Source of the DNA: JAMLIN01 sp964509685
GTDB lineage: Bacteria > Pseudomonadota > Gammaproteobacteria > Burkholderiales > Burkholderiaceae_E
Direction of reading: 5' to 3'
Length of the DNA: 19,213 nucleotides
Assembly (NCBI GenBank): GCA_964509685.1
Contig: CAZDYQ010000062.1
Span: forward strand, 1-19,213
In this document: piece by piece, positions 9,462 to 17,261 of the stretch
How the letters are laid out: every line of letters starts with the position of its first letter
Position numbering within the stretch: position 1 is the stretch's first letter
Program-made: the position numbers and the translations under genes
The notes under the pieces: model-generated
What the model was told of the DNA's origin: nothing
What the model saw: only the letters and a program-made list of their open reading frames with translations
The model's database searches: none

Positions 9462-9490
9462 GGTATAGCCCAATCGCAGGCCGGGCGCAA
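9462..9490 (-). promoter_or_regulatory. Candidate sigma-70 promoter for the acyl-CoA dehydrogenase
   Basis: On the minus strand TTGCGC (9490-9485) and TATACC (9467-9462) are separated by exactly 17 bases. The predicted leader is about 60-65 bases to the ATG at 9392. It lies in the 179-base divergent gap; no equally good pair is seen for the hydrolase on the other strand. Confidence 0.5.
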
Positions 9491-9571
9491 CGCGAACGCC
9501 CGGCGCCAGCGGCCCTCGCGGGGCTCGTGTACCGTTGGGGTCGATCCGTTCGACGAGGAGACGTTCGTTCC

Positions 9572-10513
9572 ATGCCGCTCGACCCCCATCTCGCCGGCGT
9601 CCTCCGCATGCTGGCCGAGGCCGGCCGCAAGCCCACCTACAAGGGCACTCCCCAGGAGGCGCGCGCCGGCTACTTCGCGCTGACCGTCGGCACCCGCAAG
9701 CCCGCCGAGGTCGTTCCCGTGGGCAGCGTGGAGGACGCCGTCGTCGATGGCGCGGCCGGCCCCCTCGAGGCGCGCATCTACCGTCCCGAGGGCGCCGGGC
9801 CGCATCCCACGGTCTGCTACTTCCACGGGGGCGGCTTCGTGATCGGGAGCCTGGAGACCCACGACAACACGTGCCGCGAACTCTGTCGCGGGGCGAATGT
9901 CGTGGTGGTGTCCGTGGACTACCGGCTCGCGCCGGAGCATCCGTTCCCCGCGGGCATCGAGGATGCCGTCGCCGCCACCCGCTGGGCACTCGCCCATGCC
10001 CGGGAACTCGGCGGAGACGACACGGTGGGCATCGCCGGCGACAGCGCGGGCGGGAACTTCTCGGCGGTGGTGGCGCAGCAGCTGCGCGACTCGCGGCCGC
10101 GACTCGCCGGACAGTTCCTGATCTACCCGGCCGTCGACCATCCCGGCGCCGGCCATCCCTCGACCGAGGCGAACGCGCGAGGCTACCTGCTCGAGCTCGA
10201 GACCATGAAGTGGTTCTATCGCCACTACGCCGGCGAGGGAGCGGACCTGGCGGATCCGCGCATCGCGCCGCTGCGCTCGCCCGACCTGGCGGGCCTGCCG
10301 CCGGCGGTGATCGTCACCGCCGAGTTCGATCCGCTGCGCGACGAGGGCGAGGCCTACGGCGAGGCGCTGCGGGCGGCGGGCGTGAGGACGGAGGTCATTC
10401 GCGGCGACGGGATGATCCACGGATTCTTCGACATGGGTCGCTGGTCGCCGGCCGCCCAGGCCTGCATCGACCGCGCGGTGCGGCGCTTCGGCGAGGTGCT
10501 GCGCGGCGGCTGA
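9572..10513 (+). CDS. Alpha/beta hydrolase, hormone-sensitive-lipase family esterase
   Basis: Serine esterase, probably cytoplasmic as there is no signal peptide. The 313-residue product has the family oxyanion motif HGGG at 85-88, the nucleophile elbow GDSAGG with S158, then D253 in EFDPLRDEG and H283 in MIHGF, giving a complete catalytic triad. The SVDYRLAPEHPFPA stretch (114-127) is a further hallmark of bacterial HSL-type esterases. The ATG at 9572 follows GAGGAG at 9555-9560, with a somewhat long 11-base spacer. It is divergent from the acyl-CoA dehydrogenase and convergent with ftsH. The natural ester is unknown; small acyl esters are typical of the family. Confidence 0.92.
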   Translation: MPLDPHLAGVLRMLAEAGRKPTYKGTPQEARAGYFALTVGTRKPAEVVPVGSVEDAVVDGAAGPLEARIYRPEGAGPHPTVCYFHGGGFVIGSLETHDNTCRELCRGANVVVVSVDYRLAPEHPFPAGIEDAVAATRWALAHARELGGDDTVGIAGDSAGGNFSAVVAQQLRDSRPRLAGQFLIYPAVDHPGAGHPSTEANARGYLLELETMKWFYRHYAGEGADLADPRIAPLRSPDLAGLPPAVIVTAEFDPLRDEGEAYGEALRAAGVRTEVIRGDGMIHGFFDMGRWSPAAQACIDRAVRRFGEVLRGG

Positions 10514-10560
10514 GCCGGCGCCCGCGCGAACGGGGCCCTGGCGTGGCCCTAGGCGCCGGC
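10514..10560. terminator. Nested inverted repeats at the hydrolase/ftsH convergent junction
   Basis: A perfect 9-bp repeat, GCCGGCGCC (10514-10522) with GGCGCCGGC (10552-10560), starts at the first base after the hydrolase stop codon and ends inside the last codons of ftsH. Within its 29-base loop is a second hairpin, GGGCC (10533-10537) with GGCCC (10545-10549). There is no T tract. It may serve as a two-way terminator or 3'-end stabiliser. Confidence 0.45.
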
Positions 10561-12387
10561 CTCCTCCGGCTCGCGCGGCGGCAGCCCGACGAGCTCGAGG
10601 ATCTCCTTTTCGACGAGCGTCTCGCGCTCCAGCAGGGCCTCCGCGGCGCGCTCCAGCCCCTCCCGGTTCTCGACGAGGATGGCGGTGGCCTTCTCGAAGG
10701 CGCGAGTCACGAAGTTGCGGACCGCCTCGTCGATCTCGCGGGCGGTCTGCTCCGCATGGTTGCGCGGCGTCGGCACGATCGGCTGCACCGGGAGCAGGGC
10801 CTGGCGCTGCGGCTCGTACACGACGAGGCCGAGCTCCTCGCTCATGCCGTAGCGCGTGACGATGCTGCGCGCGATCTCGGTCACGCGATCGAGGTCGTCG
10901 GCCGCGCCGGTCGAGATCTCGCCGAAGACGAGCACCTCCGCGGCGCGCCCCCCGAGCAGGACCGCCATGCGGTTCTCGAGCTCGGTGCGCGTCATGAGGT
11001 AGCGGTCGCCGGTGGGCCGCTGCAGGGTATAGCCGAGCGCCCCGATGCCGCGCGGGATCACCGAGACCTTGTGCACCGGATCCTGCCCGGGCAGCGCCAG
11101 GGCGACGATGGCATGGCCCATCTCGTGGTAGGCCACGACCTTGCGCTCGAGGGGGTTCATCACGCGGTTGCGCTTCTCGAGGCCGGCCACGATCCGCTCG
11201 ATCGCCTCGGTGAAATCCTTCAGCCCCACGTGCTCCCGGCCGTTGCGGGTGGCGACGATCGCCGCCTCGTTGACGAGGTTGGCCAGGTCGGCGCCGGTGA
11301 AGCCGGGCGTGAGCGCCGCGATCTCCTCGAGCTCCAGGGACGGATCCATCCTGATCTTGCGCACGTGCACCTTCAGGATCTGCACCCTGCCGACGCGGTC
11401 GGGACGATCGACCAGCACCTGGCGATCGAACCGTCCGGCGCGCAGCAACGCCGGGTCGAGGATCTCGGGCCGGTTGGTCGCGGCCAGCAGCACCAGGCCG
11501 CCCCGCGGGTCGAAACCGTCGAGCTCGGCCAGCAGCTGGTTGAGCGTCTGCTCCTTCTCGTCATGGCCGCCGAAGTTGCCGAACGCGCCGCGGGCCCGGC
11601 CGAGCGCATCGATCTCGTCGATGAAGATGATGGCCGGCGCCTGCTTCGAGGCCTCGGCGAAGAGGTCGCGCACCCTCGCCGCGCCCACGCCGACGAACAT
11701 CTCGACGAACTCGGAGCCGTTGATCGAAAAGAAGGGCACGCCCGCCTCGCCCGCCACCGCCCTGGCGAGCAGGGTCTTGCCGGTGCCGGGCGGCCCCACG
11801 AGGAGGATGCCCTTGGGCAGGCGCGCCCCCAGCCGGCCGTACTCCTCGGGGTTCTTGAGGAAGCCGACGATCTCCTGCAGCTCGGCCTTGGCCTCGTCCA
11901 CACCGGCGACATCGTCGAAGCCGACCTTCACGTCGGTCTCGACATAGACCTTGGCCTTGCTCTTGCCGACCGACAGCAGGCCGCCGCCCACCCCGCGCTG
12001 CATGCGACGGATCATCCAGTACCAGAAGCCGATCAGCAGCGCCATCGGCAGCACCCAGCCCAGGATGTCGGACAGCAGCGTGCTCTGGACCGTGCCCGTG
12101 AACCGGACGTTGTGCTTGGCGAGCGCGGCGGCGAGCTCGGGATCGACCCGCACCGTCACGAACTCGCGGCGGCCGCTCGGGAGCGGCTCGACCAGTCGGC
12201 CGCGCACCTGGTTCTCGGAAACCCAGACCTCCTCGACGTTGCCCTTCTCTAGCTGCTCGAGCAAGGAGCTGTAGGGCAGGGTCTCGACGGTGCGGTAGCT
12301 GGTCCACATCGACTGGAACAGCAACAGCAGCAGGATCGCCGCCAGCGTGTACCAGAAGTTGAACTGCTTGTGTTCCTGGATGGCCAT
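10549..12387 (-). CDS. ftsH: ATP-dependent zinc metalloprotease FtsH (accessory-type paralogue)
   Basis: Membrane-bound AAA+ protease that extracts and degrades membrane and soluble proteins. The 612-residue product has TM segments at about 11-28 and 104-125 with a short periplasmic part between, then the AAA domain: Walker A GPPGTGKT (198-205), Walker B IIFIDE (253-258), and arginine fingers R316/R319 in LLRAGRFDRQ. The zinc site is HEMGH (421-425) in place of the usual HEAGH, with the third ligand probably D498 in STGAADD. The pore loop MFVGVG is present. The motif variant and the IPRGIGALGY stretch recall the second FtsH of betaproteobacteria, and the usual rlmE and folP neighbours are missing. 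That suggests it is not the housekeeping copy. The ATG at 12387 has an ideal ribosome site. Confidence 0.95.
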   Translation of the reverse strand: MAIQEHKQFNFWYTLAAILLLLLFQSMWTSYRTVETLPYSSLLEQLEKGNVEEVWVSENQVRGRLVEPLPSGRREFVTVRVDPELAAALAKHNVRFTGTVQSTLLSDILGWVLPMALLIGFWYWMIRRMQRGVGGGLLSVGKSKAKVYVETDVKVGFDDVAGVDEAKAELQEIVGFLKNPEEYGRLGARLPKGILLVGPPGTGKTLLARAVAGEAGVPFFSINGSEFVEMFVGVGAARVRDLFAEASKQAPAIIFIDEIDALGRARGAFGNFGGHDEKEQTLNQLLAELDGFDPRGGLVLLAATNRPEILDPALLRAGRFDRQVLVDRPDRVGRVQILKVHVRKIRMDPSLELEEIAALTPGFTGADLANLVNEAAIVATRNGREHVGLKDFTEAIERIVAGLEKRNRVMNPLERKVVAYHEMGHAIVALALPGQDPVHKVSVIPRGIGALGYTLQRPTGDRYLMTRTELENRMAVLLGGRAAEVLVFGEISTGAADDLDRVTEIARSIVTRYGMSEELGLVVYEPQRQALLPVQPIVPTPRNHAEQTAREIDEAVRNFVTRAFEKATAILVENREGLERAAEALLERETLVEKEILELVGLPPREPEEAGA

Positions 12388-12398
12388 GGCCGGTCGAC

Positions 12399-12406
12399 AC
12401 CTCCTT
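12399..12406 (-). promoter_or_regulatory. Perfect Shine-Dalgarno for ftsH
   Basis: AAGGAGGT, a full 8-base match to the 16S 3' end, lies 11 bases before the ftsH ATG. It fixes the start at 12387 and is the best ribosome site in the window, implying efficient translation or a site that could be masked by structure. Confidence 0.7.
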
Positions 12407-12472
12407 CAACCCCAAGCCTACATGCTTCCACGCCTCGCCGCTCGCACGGATGCGGCGCGGGCGTCGGCGCGC

Positions 12473-13696
12473 CTAGCCCGCCTCGCGCGGCCGGGTGAGC
12501 TGCAGCAGCACCGCGCCGATCGTGATGAGGCTCGCGCTGAACCAGAGGGCCGGCGAATAGCTGCCGGTGGCGTCGCGGATCAGCCCGAGGATCGCCGGAC
12601 CGAACGAGTAGCACACCTGCAGGGTGCCGTACACGAGCCCGATCGCGCGGGCCACCTCGTGCGCGGGCAGCTCCTGGTAGGCGATCACGCCCGGCATGGT
12701 GATCATGTTGCCAAGGCCCAGGCCATAGACGGCGCATGCCAGGTAGAGCCACAGCGGCGCGGGCTGCGACGCGATGAGCAGCAGGCAGCCCGCCTGCATG
12801 AGGAACGTGGCGCCGGTCATCCGGCGCACGTCGGCCCGGTCGGCCAGCGCGCCGAACAGGGTCCGGCCGATGACGCCGGCGCCGGTCGTCGCCCCGATGG
12901 CCCATGCCGCGGCCTGGACCCCGAGCCGGGGCTCGAGCAGCGCGAGCTGGTGCGTGAGGAAGCCGACCTGGCCCATCAGCGGCAGGGTGAACGGCAGGGT
13001 CACGCTCCAGAACCTCCGGGTGCGGATGATCGAGGCGAGGCCCGCCCGGGGCTCGACGCTCGCACCGGGCCCGGGCCCGGGCGCCACCGGCCGATGGGGC
13101 CCCAACGCGATCCACACGACCGGAACCAGCACCACGAGCAGGCCGGCGGCCAGCATCGGCAGGCCGCGCTCCACCCCGTGGCGCTCCAGGATCCACACCA
13201 TGAGCGGCACCACGACCAGGCCGGCGAAGCTCGCGCCGTTCAGGGCGAGCCCGACGGCGAGGCTGCGTCGCCTCGCGAAGCGCGGCGCGAGCACGGCGGT
13301 GATGGCGGCGGTGGACAGGCAGGCCCAGCCCAGGGCGAGCAGGAACAGGCACAGCCCGAACTGCCAGAAGGCGCCGACGAGGCTCATCGCGGCGATGGCG
13401 ACACCCATCGCGAGCAGGCCCCCCACCATGACGATCCGGCCGCCGAAGCGGGCAATCACCGACCCGACGAAGACGAGCAGGCCCGCGCCCACCAGGTGGT
13501 AGAGCGTGTAGAGCGACGCAATCCGGGCGATCGGCCAGCCGTGCTGGTCGTGCATGGCCACCAGGTACACGGCGAGCCCGTAGAAGGACACGCCGAAGCT
13601 GCCGGTGGCCAGCACGAACATGGCGGCGACCACCCGCCAGCCCGGGTAGCGCCACGAGGATTCATCGATCGCGGCCGACCGTGGGTCGGCCGTCAT
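12473..13696 (-). CDS. MFS transporter, monocarboxylate-porter-like
   Basis: Inner-membrane secondary carrier of 407 residues with about 12 hydrophobic segments in two halves. The N-terminal half contains a motif-A-like turn at VIARFGGRIVMVGG, and the central FARRRSLAVGLALNGASFAG stretch resembles MCT-like carriers for organic acids. The loop between the halves holds a Pro-Gly repeat, PGPGPG, coded by three exact hexamer copies. The ATG at 13696 lacks a clear Shine-Dalgarno and lies 44 bases after the stop of the PaaK-like gene, so translation may depend on the upstream gene. By context it may move the same class of acid as the adjacent Liv-type ABC system. Substrate is not determined. Confidence 0.88.
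   Translation of the reverse strand: MTADPRSAAIDESSWRYPGWRVVAAMFVLATGSFGVSFYGLAVYLVAMHDQHGWPIARIASLYTLYHLVGAGLLVFVGSVIARFGGRIVMVGGLLAMGVAIAAMSLVGAFWQFGLCLFLLALGWACLSTAAITAVLAPRFARRRSLAVGLALNGASFAGLVVVPLMVWILERHGVERGLPMLAAGLLVVLVPVVWIALGPHRPVAPGPGPGASVEPRAGLASIIRTRRFWSVTLPFTLPLMGQVGFLTHQLALLEPRLGVQAAAWAIGATTGAGVIGRTLFGALADRADVRRMTGATFLMQAGCLLLIASQPAPLWLYLACAVYGLGLGNMITMPGVIAYQELPAHEVARAIGLVYGTLQVCYSFGPAILGLIRDATGSYSPALWFSASLITIGAVLLQLTRPREAG
13065..13082. repeat. Three tandem copies of CCGGGC within the MFS gene
   Basis: An exact hexamer repeat, three units long, codes for a Pro-Gly-Pro-Gly-Pro-Gly linker in the loop between the two halves of the MFS carrier. Each change of one unit would add or remove two residues without a frameshift. 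Confidence 0.8.
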
Positions 13697-13740
13697 CGGG
13701 CGCGGCGGCCCGTGTGAAAGACCATCTCGTTGTCGTACTT

Positions 13741-14985
13741 CTAGTCGTACTTGCGGGCGTCCTCGATGACGATGCCGTCGTTCGGCAGGCTGCCCGGCGC
13801 GACGATCTCGACCTCGCCTCGCAGCTTGGTCACGTCGCGAATGGCGCCGGCGATCCGGTCGGCGAGGCCATCATGCTCGCCCTCGACCTCGCAGCGCAAG
13901 GTCATGCTGTCGTTGGCCATCGCCCCGGTGATGACGAGGCGGGCGCGGGCCACTTCCGGGAAGCGACGGACGATCTCGTTCACCTGCCCGGGCTGCACGA
14001 ACATGCCGCGCACCTTCGCCGTCTGGTCGGCCCGACCGAGCCAGCCGCGGATGCGCACGTTGGTGCGCCCGCAGGGCGAAATGCCGGGCAGGACCGCGGA
14101 AAGGTCGCCCGTGCCGAATCGGATCAGGGGATAGACCGGGTTGAAGCTGGTGACGACGACCTCGCCGACCTCGCCGTCGGTGACCGGCTCGCCCGTGCCG
14201 GGCCGGACGATCTCGAGGATGAGGTCCTCGTCGAGGATCATGCCCTCGAGCGCCTCGCTCTCGTAGGCGATGAGCCCGACATCGGCCGTGCCGTACCACT
14301 GCAGCACCGTCTCGATGCCCTGCTCGTGGAACCAGCTGCGCAGGCTGGGCGGCAGCGCCTCGGCGGCCACCAGGGCGCGTTTCAGGTTGCCGAGGTCGGC
14401 GCCGAGCTCGCGCGCCTTCTCGATGATGATGCGCAGGAACGACGGCGTGCCGACGTAGGCGTCGGGCCGCAGGCGGCGGATCAGCTCGATCTGCTGCTCG
14501 GTCTGGCCGATGCCGGCGGGAATCACGGAGCAGCCTAGCCGGCGCGCGGCGTGATGGACCATCCAGGCCCCCGGAGTCATGTGGTAGCCGAAGCAGTTCT
14601 GGATCAGGTGCCCGGGCCGGATGCCGGCGGCGTACAGCGCGCGGGCGCTGCGCCAGGGATCCTCGTCCAGCCCTTCCGGGTCGAAGATCGGGCCGGGCGA
14701 CATGTAGACCGCGCCGAGCTCGCCGAGCGGCCGGGTCACGAGCCCGCCGAAGGGCGGGTCCTCGGCCTGCAGGTCCTTGAGCTCGGACTTGCGCAGCACG
14801 GGCAGCTCGGCGAGCGCCTTGCGACTGCAGATCGTGCTCGGATCGACGCCCGCGAGCCGCCGCGCCCAGCCGGGCGCGTGCTCGATCGCGTGGGCGACCA
14901 GCCCGGGCAGGCGCGCCATCAGGGCACCTTCCCGCGCCTCGGCGGTCCGTGTCTCCAGCTGGTCGAAGTACTTGCTCTCGGACAT
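13741..14985 (-). CDS. PaaK-like (phenylacetate-CoA ligase family) adenylate-forming protein
   Basis: Predicted to join an organic acid to CoA via an acyl-adenylate, but key motifs are altered. The 414-residue product has YGTADVGL (231-238), FGTGD (290-294) and the hinge GWLGRADQTAKVRGMFVQ (314-331), all typical of PaaK relatives. The phosphate loop, normally SSGTTG, is MSPGPI (95-100), and the C-terminal position that often carries the catalytic lysine (LPNDGKV-like) is I405 in LPNDGIV. The ATG at 14985 follows AGGAGGG, which overlaps the livF stop codon. Its place directly after livF suggests activation of the imported acid. An in-frame stretch of 15 codons continues past the TAG. The aromatic-acid substrate is inference; loss of ligase activity is possible. 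Confidence 0.85.
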   Translation of the reverse strand: MSESKYFDQLETRTAEAREGALMARLPGLVAHAIEHAPGWARRLAGVDPSTICSRKALAELPVLRKSELKDLQAEDPPFGGLVTRPLGELGAVYMSPGPIFDPEGLDEDPWRSARALYAAGIRPGHLIQNCFGYHMTPGAWMVHHAARRLGCSVIPAGIGQTEQQIELIRRLRPDAYVGTPSFLRIIIEKARELGADLGNLKRALVAAEALPPSLRSWFHEQGIETVLQWYGTADVGLIAYESEALEGMILDEDLILEIVRPGTGEPVTDGEVGEVVVTSFNPVYPLIRFGTGDLSAVLPGISPCGRTNVRIRGWLGRADQTAKVRGMFVQPGQVNEIVRRFPEVARARLVITGAMANDSMTLRCEVEGEHDGLADRIAGAIRDVTKLRGEVEIVAPGSLPNDGIVIEDARKYD

Positions 14986-14993
14986 CGTCCCTC

Positions 14994-15797
14994 CTACAGC
15001 CAGCGCTTGCGTCGCCGATAGGACTTCACCTCGCGGAAGGAGCGGCGCCCTTCCTTCGCGACGCCGAGATAGAACTCGCGCACGTCCTCGTTCTCCGCGA
15101 GCGCCTTCGCGTCGCCGTCCATCACGATGCGGCCGTTCTCCAGGATGTAGCCGTAGTCGGCGTACTTGAGGGCCACGTTCGTATTCTGTTCCGCCAGCAG
15201 GAAACTCACCCGCTCCTTCTGGTTGAGATCCTGCACGATACCGAAGATCTCGGCGACGATCTGCGGCGCGAGCCCCATCGACGGCTCGTCGAGCAGGATC
15301 ATCTTCGGGTCGGCCATGAGGGCGCGCCCGACCGCCGTCATCTGCTGCTCGCCGCCCGAGGTATAGCCCGCCTGCGAATGGCGGCGCTGCTTCAGGCGCG
15401 GGAAGTAGTGATAGACGCGCTCGAGCGCGGCGGAGAGCTCGCCGCGCGAGAGCTTGCGCGTATAGGCGCCGGTGAGCAGGTTCTCCTCGATGGTGAGGTG
15501 GGCGAAGCAGTGCCGGCCCTCCATCACCTGGATCACGCCGCGCTTGACGAGCTCGGCGGGCGAGAGCCGCGCGATCGGCTCGCCGCGGTATTCGATGCTG
15601 CCCTTGGTGACCTCGCCCCGCTCGCCCTTGAGCAGGTTGGACACCGCGCGCAGCGTGGTCGTCTTGCCGGCGCCGTTGGCGCCGAGCAGGGCCACGATGT
15701 GGCCCTCGGGCACCTGCAGCGACACACCCTTGAGCACGAGGATCACGTGGTTGTAGATGACCTCGATGCCGTTGACGGAAAGAAGCGGCGCTGTCAC
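14994..15797 (-). CDS. livF: Branched-chain amino acid-type ABC transporter ATPase, LivF
   Basis: One of two ATPases that drive a Liv-type importer. The 267-residue product has Walker A GANGAGKTT (39-47), signature TSGGEQQM (146-153), Walker B MILLDEP (166-172) and the LivF-typical AEQN (202-205). A basic tail of about 20 residues (GRRSFREVKSYRRRKRWL) follows the domain, longer than in E. coli LivF. The start is the GTG at 15797, preceded by GGAG at 15810-15807 with a 9-base spacer. An open frame to 15929 is rejected because it overlaps the binding-protein gene. The partner ATPase LivG is not in the window. Its stop codon lies within the ribosome site of the PaaK-like gene, so the two are coupled. 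Confidence 0.93.
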   Translation of the reverse strand: MTAPLLSVNGIEVIYNHVILVLKGVSLQVPEGHIVALLGANGAGKTTTLRAVSNLLKGERGEVTKGSIEYRGEPIARLSPAELVKRGVIQVMEGRHCFAHLTIEENLLTGAYTRKLSRGELSAALERVYHYFPRLKQRRHSQAGYTSGGEQQMTAVGRALMADPKMILLDEPSMGLAPQIVAEIFGIVQDLNQKERVSFLLAEQNTNVALKYADYGYILENGRIVMDGDAKALAENEDVREFYLGVAKEGRRSFREVKSYRRRKRWL

Positions 15798-15826
15798 TGC
15801 GGGGTTCTCCGTTTTCTGCGGTGCGA

Positions 15827-15857
15827 CCGCGGCCCCGGCCGGACGCCGGGGCCGCGG
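15827..15857 (-). promoter_or_regulatory. 13-bp all-G/C hairpin between the binding-protein gene and livF
   Basis: CCGCGGCCCCGGC (15827-15839) and its exact complement GCCGGGGCCGCGG (15845-15857) enclose a 5-base loop. It starts 10 bases after the binding-protein stop codon on the transcribed strand. No T tract follows, so rather than a full terminator it probably stabilises the upstream message or partly blocks transcription. That would let the binding protein be made in excess over livF, as is common in ABC operons. Confidence 0.6.
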
Positions 15858-15867
15858 GCCTGCTGCC

Positions 15868-17205
15868 TTACTGCTGCGACTCCACGGCGCAGTCACGCGG
15901 CGTGATGCCCTTCTCCTTGGCGTACGCATCCGCGACGCGCCGGATCATCGGCCGCAGGATCTGCATGTCCGCCTCGTAGATCTTGGGATTCACGTCCCAG
16001 GACTTGCCGTTCCAGGTCATGACCTGCGAACGGTTGACGCCCATGTGGTCCACGCAGCTCGTGGAGATCGGGTACATGAAGCCCTCGAAGCCGAGCTCCT
16101 TGATCCGCGCCTCGTCGATGTGCAGGTTCTCGAGGCCCCAGCGGACCTGCTCGCCCGTCATCGGCTTGTTGCCGTAGCGGCTCATCGCCTTCCTGATCGC
16201 TTCGACCGTGAGCATGGCGCCGATCACGCCGCGGGTGTGGTAGACCTGCCCGACTTCCTCGCGCGGGCCGCTGGCCTGGCCCTTGTCGTGGACGGTGGCG
16301 AGGATCTCCTCATGGATCTTGCCCTTGCCGCCGGGGGCGAGCAGGGTCAGGGCGCTGTAGCCCTTGGCGCCATCGCCGGCCGGCACCACGTCGGGCTCGC
16401 CGCCCGAGTACCAGATGCCGTAGAGCTTCTCGCGCGGGAACCCGGTGGCCACGGCCTCCTTGATCGCGGTCGAGTTCATCACGCCCCAGCCGAAGAGGAT
16501 GACCGCGTCGGGGCGGTCGCGCCGCACCTGCAACCAGGCGGCCTTCTGCTCGACCCCAGGATGGGTGACCGGGATCAGCTTGAGCTCGAAGCCGTGCATC
16601 TTGGAGCGTTCCTCGAGGACGGGGATCGCTTCCTTGCCGTAGGGCGAGTCGTGGTAGATCAGGGTGATCTTCTTGCCCTTGAGCTTGTCGAGCCCGCCGT
16701 GCTTCTCGGCGATGTGCTGGACCAGGATGTCCGTGCCGACCCAGTAGGTACCACCGAGGAAGAAGTTCCACTTGAACACGGTGCCGTCGGCGGATTCACC
16801 ACGGCCGTAGCCGAGCGTGATCAGCGGGATCTTGTCGGTCGCGGTCTTGTCGGTGAGCGCGAACGTGATACCGGTCGACCACGGATGGAACACCGGCGCG
16901 CCCGTCGGGCCGTTGTTCTTCATGCGCTCGTAGCATTCCACGCCCCGGTCGGTGGCGTAGGCCATCTCGCATTCCTCGAAGTCGATCTTGACGCCGTTGA
17001 TGCCGCCCTTGGCGTTGACGTACTTGACGTAGTCCGCAAAGCCGTTGGCCATCGGCACGCCGTTGGGCGCATACGGCCCGGTCCGGTAGACCAGGTTGGG
17101 CAGGTACTGGTTGGCGGCGTAGGCGTCGGCCGGCACCGCCGTCGCGAACGTTGCCGCGGCCGCCACGGCCACCGTGGCCAGGGCGTTTCTCGTCGTCTTC
17201 CTCAT
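15868..17205 (-). CDS. Periplasmic ligand-binding protein of Liv-type ABC transporter
   Basis: Captures the transported solute in the periplasm. The 445-residue product is longer than LivK/LivJ (about 370-390). A signal peptide begins MRKTTRNALATVAVAAAA and is probably cut near residues 28-32 (after ADA or AYA). The mature protein shows the type I periplasmic fold pattern: ANGFADYVKYVNAKGGINGVK, then KITLIYHDSPYGKEAIPVLEE and PDAVILFGWG. The start is the ATG at 17205, 4 bases after GGAGGT (17215-17210). An ATG at 17217 is in frame, but it overlaps that ribosome site. It lies between livM and livF, and by context with the PaaK-like gene the ligand may be an aromatic or other organic acid rather than a branched-chain amino acid. 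This is not proven. Confidence 0.92.
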   Translation of the reverse strand: MRKTTRNALATVAVAAAATFATAVPADAYAANQYLPNLVYRTGPYAPNGVPMANGFADYVKYVNAKGGINGVKIDFEECEMAYATDRGVECYERMKNNGPTGAPVFHPWSTGITFALTDKTATDKIPLITLGYGRGESADGTVFKWNFFLGGTYWVGTDILVQHIAEKHGGLDKLKGKKITLIYHDSPYGKEAIPVLEERSKMHGFELKLIPVTHPGVEQKAAWLQVRRDRPDAVILFGWGVMNSTAIKEAVATGFPREKLYGIWYSGGEPDVVPAGDGAKGYSALTLLAPGGKGKIHEEILATVHDKGQASGPREEVGQVYHTRGVIGAMLTVEAIRKAMSRYGNKPMTGEQVRWGLENLHIDEARIKELGFEGFMYPISTSCVDHMGVNRSQVMTWNGKSWDVNPKIYEADMQILRPMIRRVADAYAKEKGITPRDCAVESQQ

Positions 17206-17261
17206 TCGAACCTCCATGGTGTCGAGCTTGCGAGCGATGACTGCAGGGACTTTCGCCCCGT

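Noticed and set aside
15798..15929. N-terminal extension of livF
   Set aside because: It would overlap the end of the binding-protein gene and code for a low-complexity Arg/Pro/Ala stretch. The GTG at 15797 has a proper ribosome site and fits LivF length.
17206..17217. Alternative ATG for the binding protein, four codons upstream
   Set aside because: Its first codons are themselves the GGAGGT ribosome site of the ATG at 17205.
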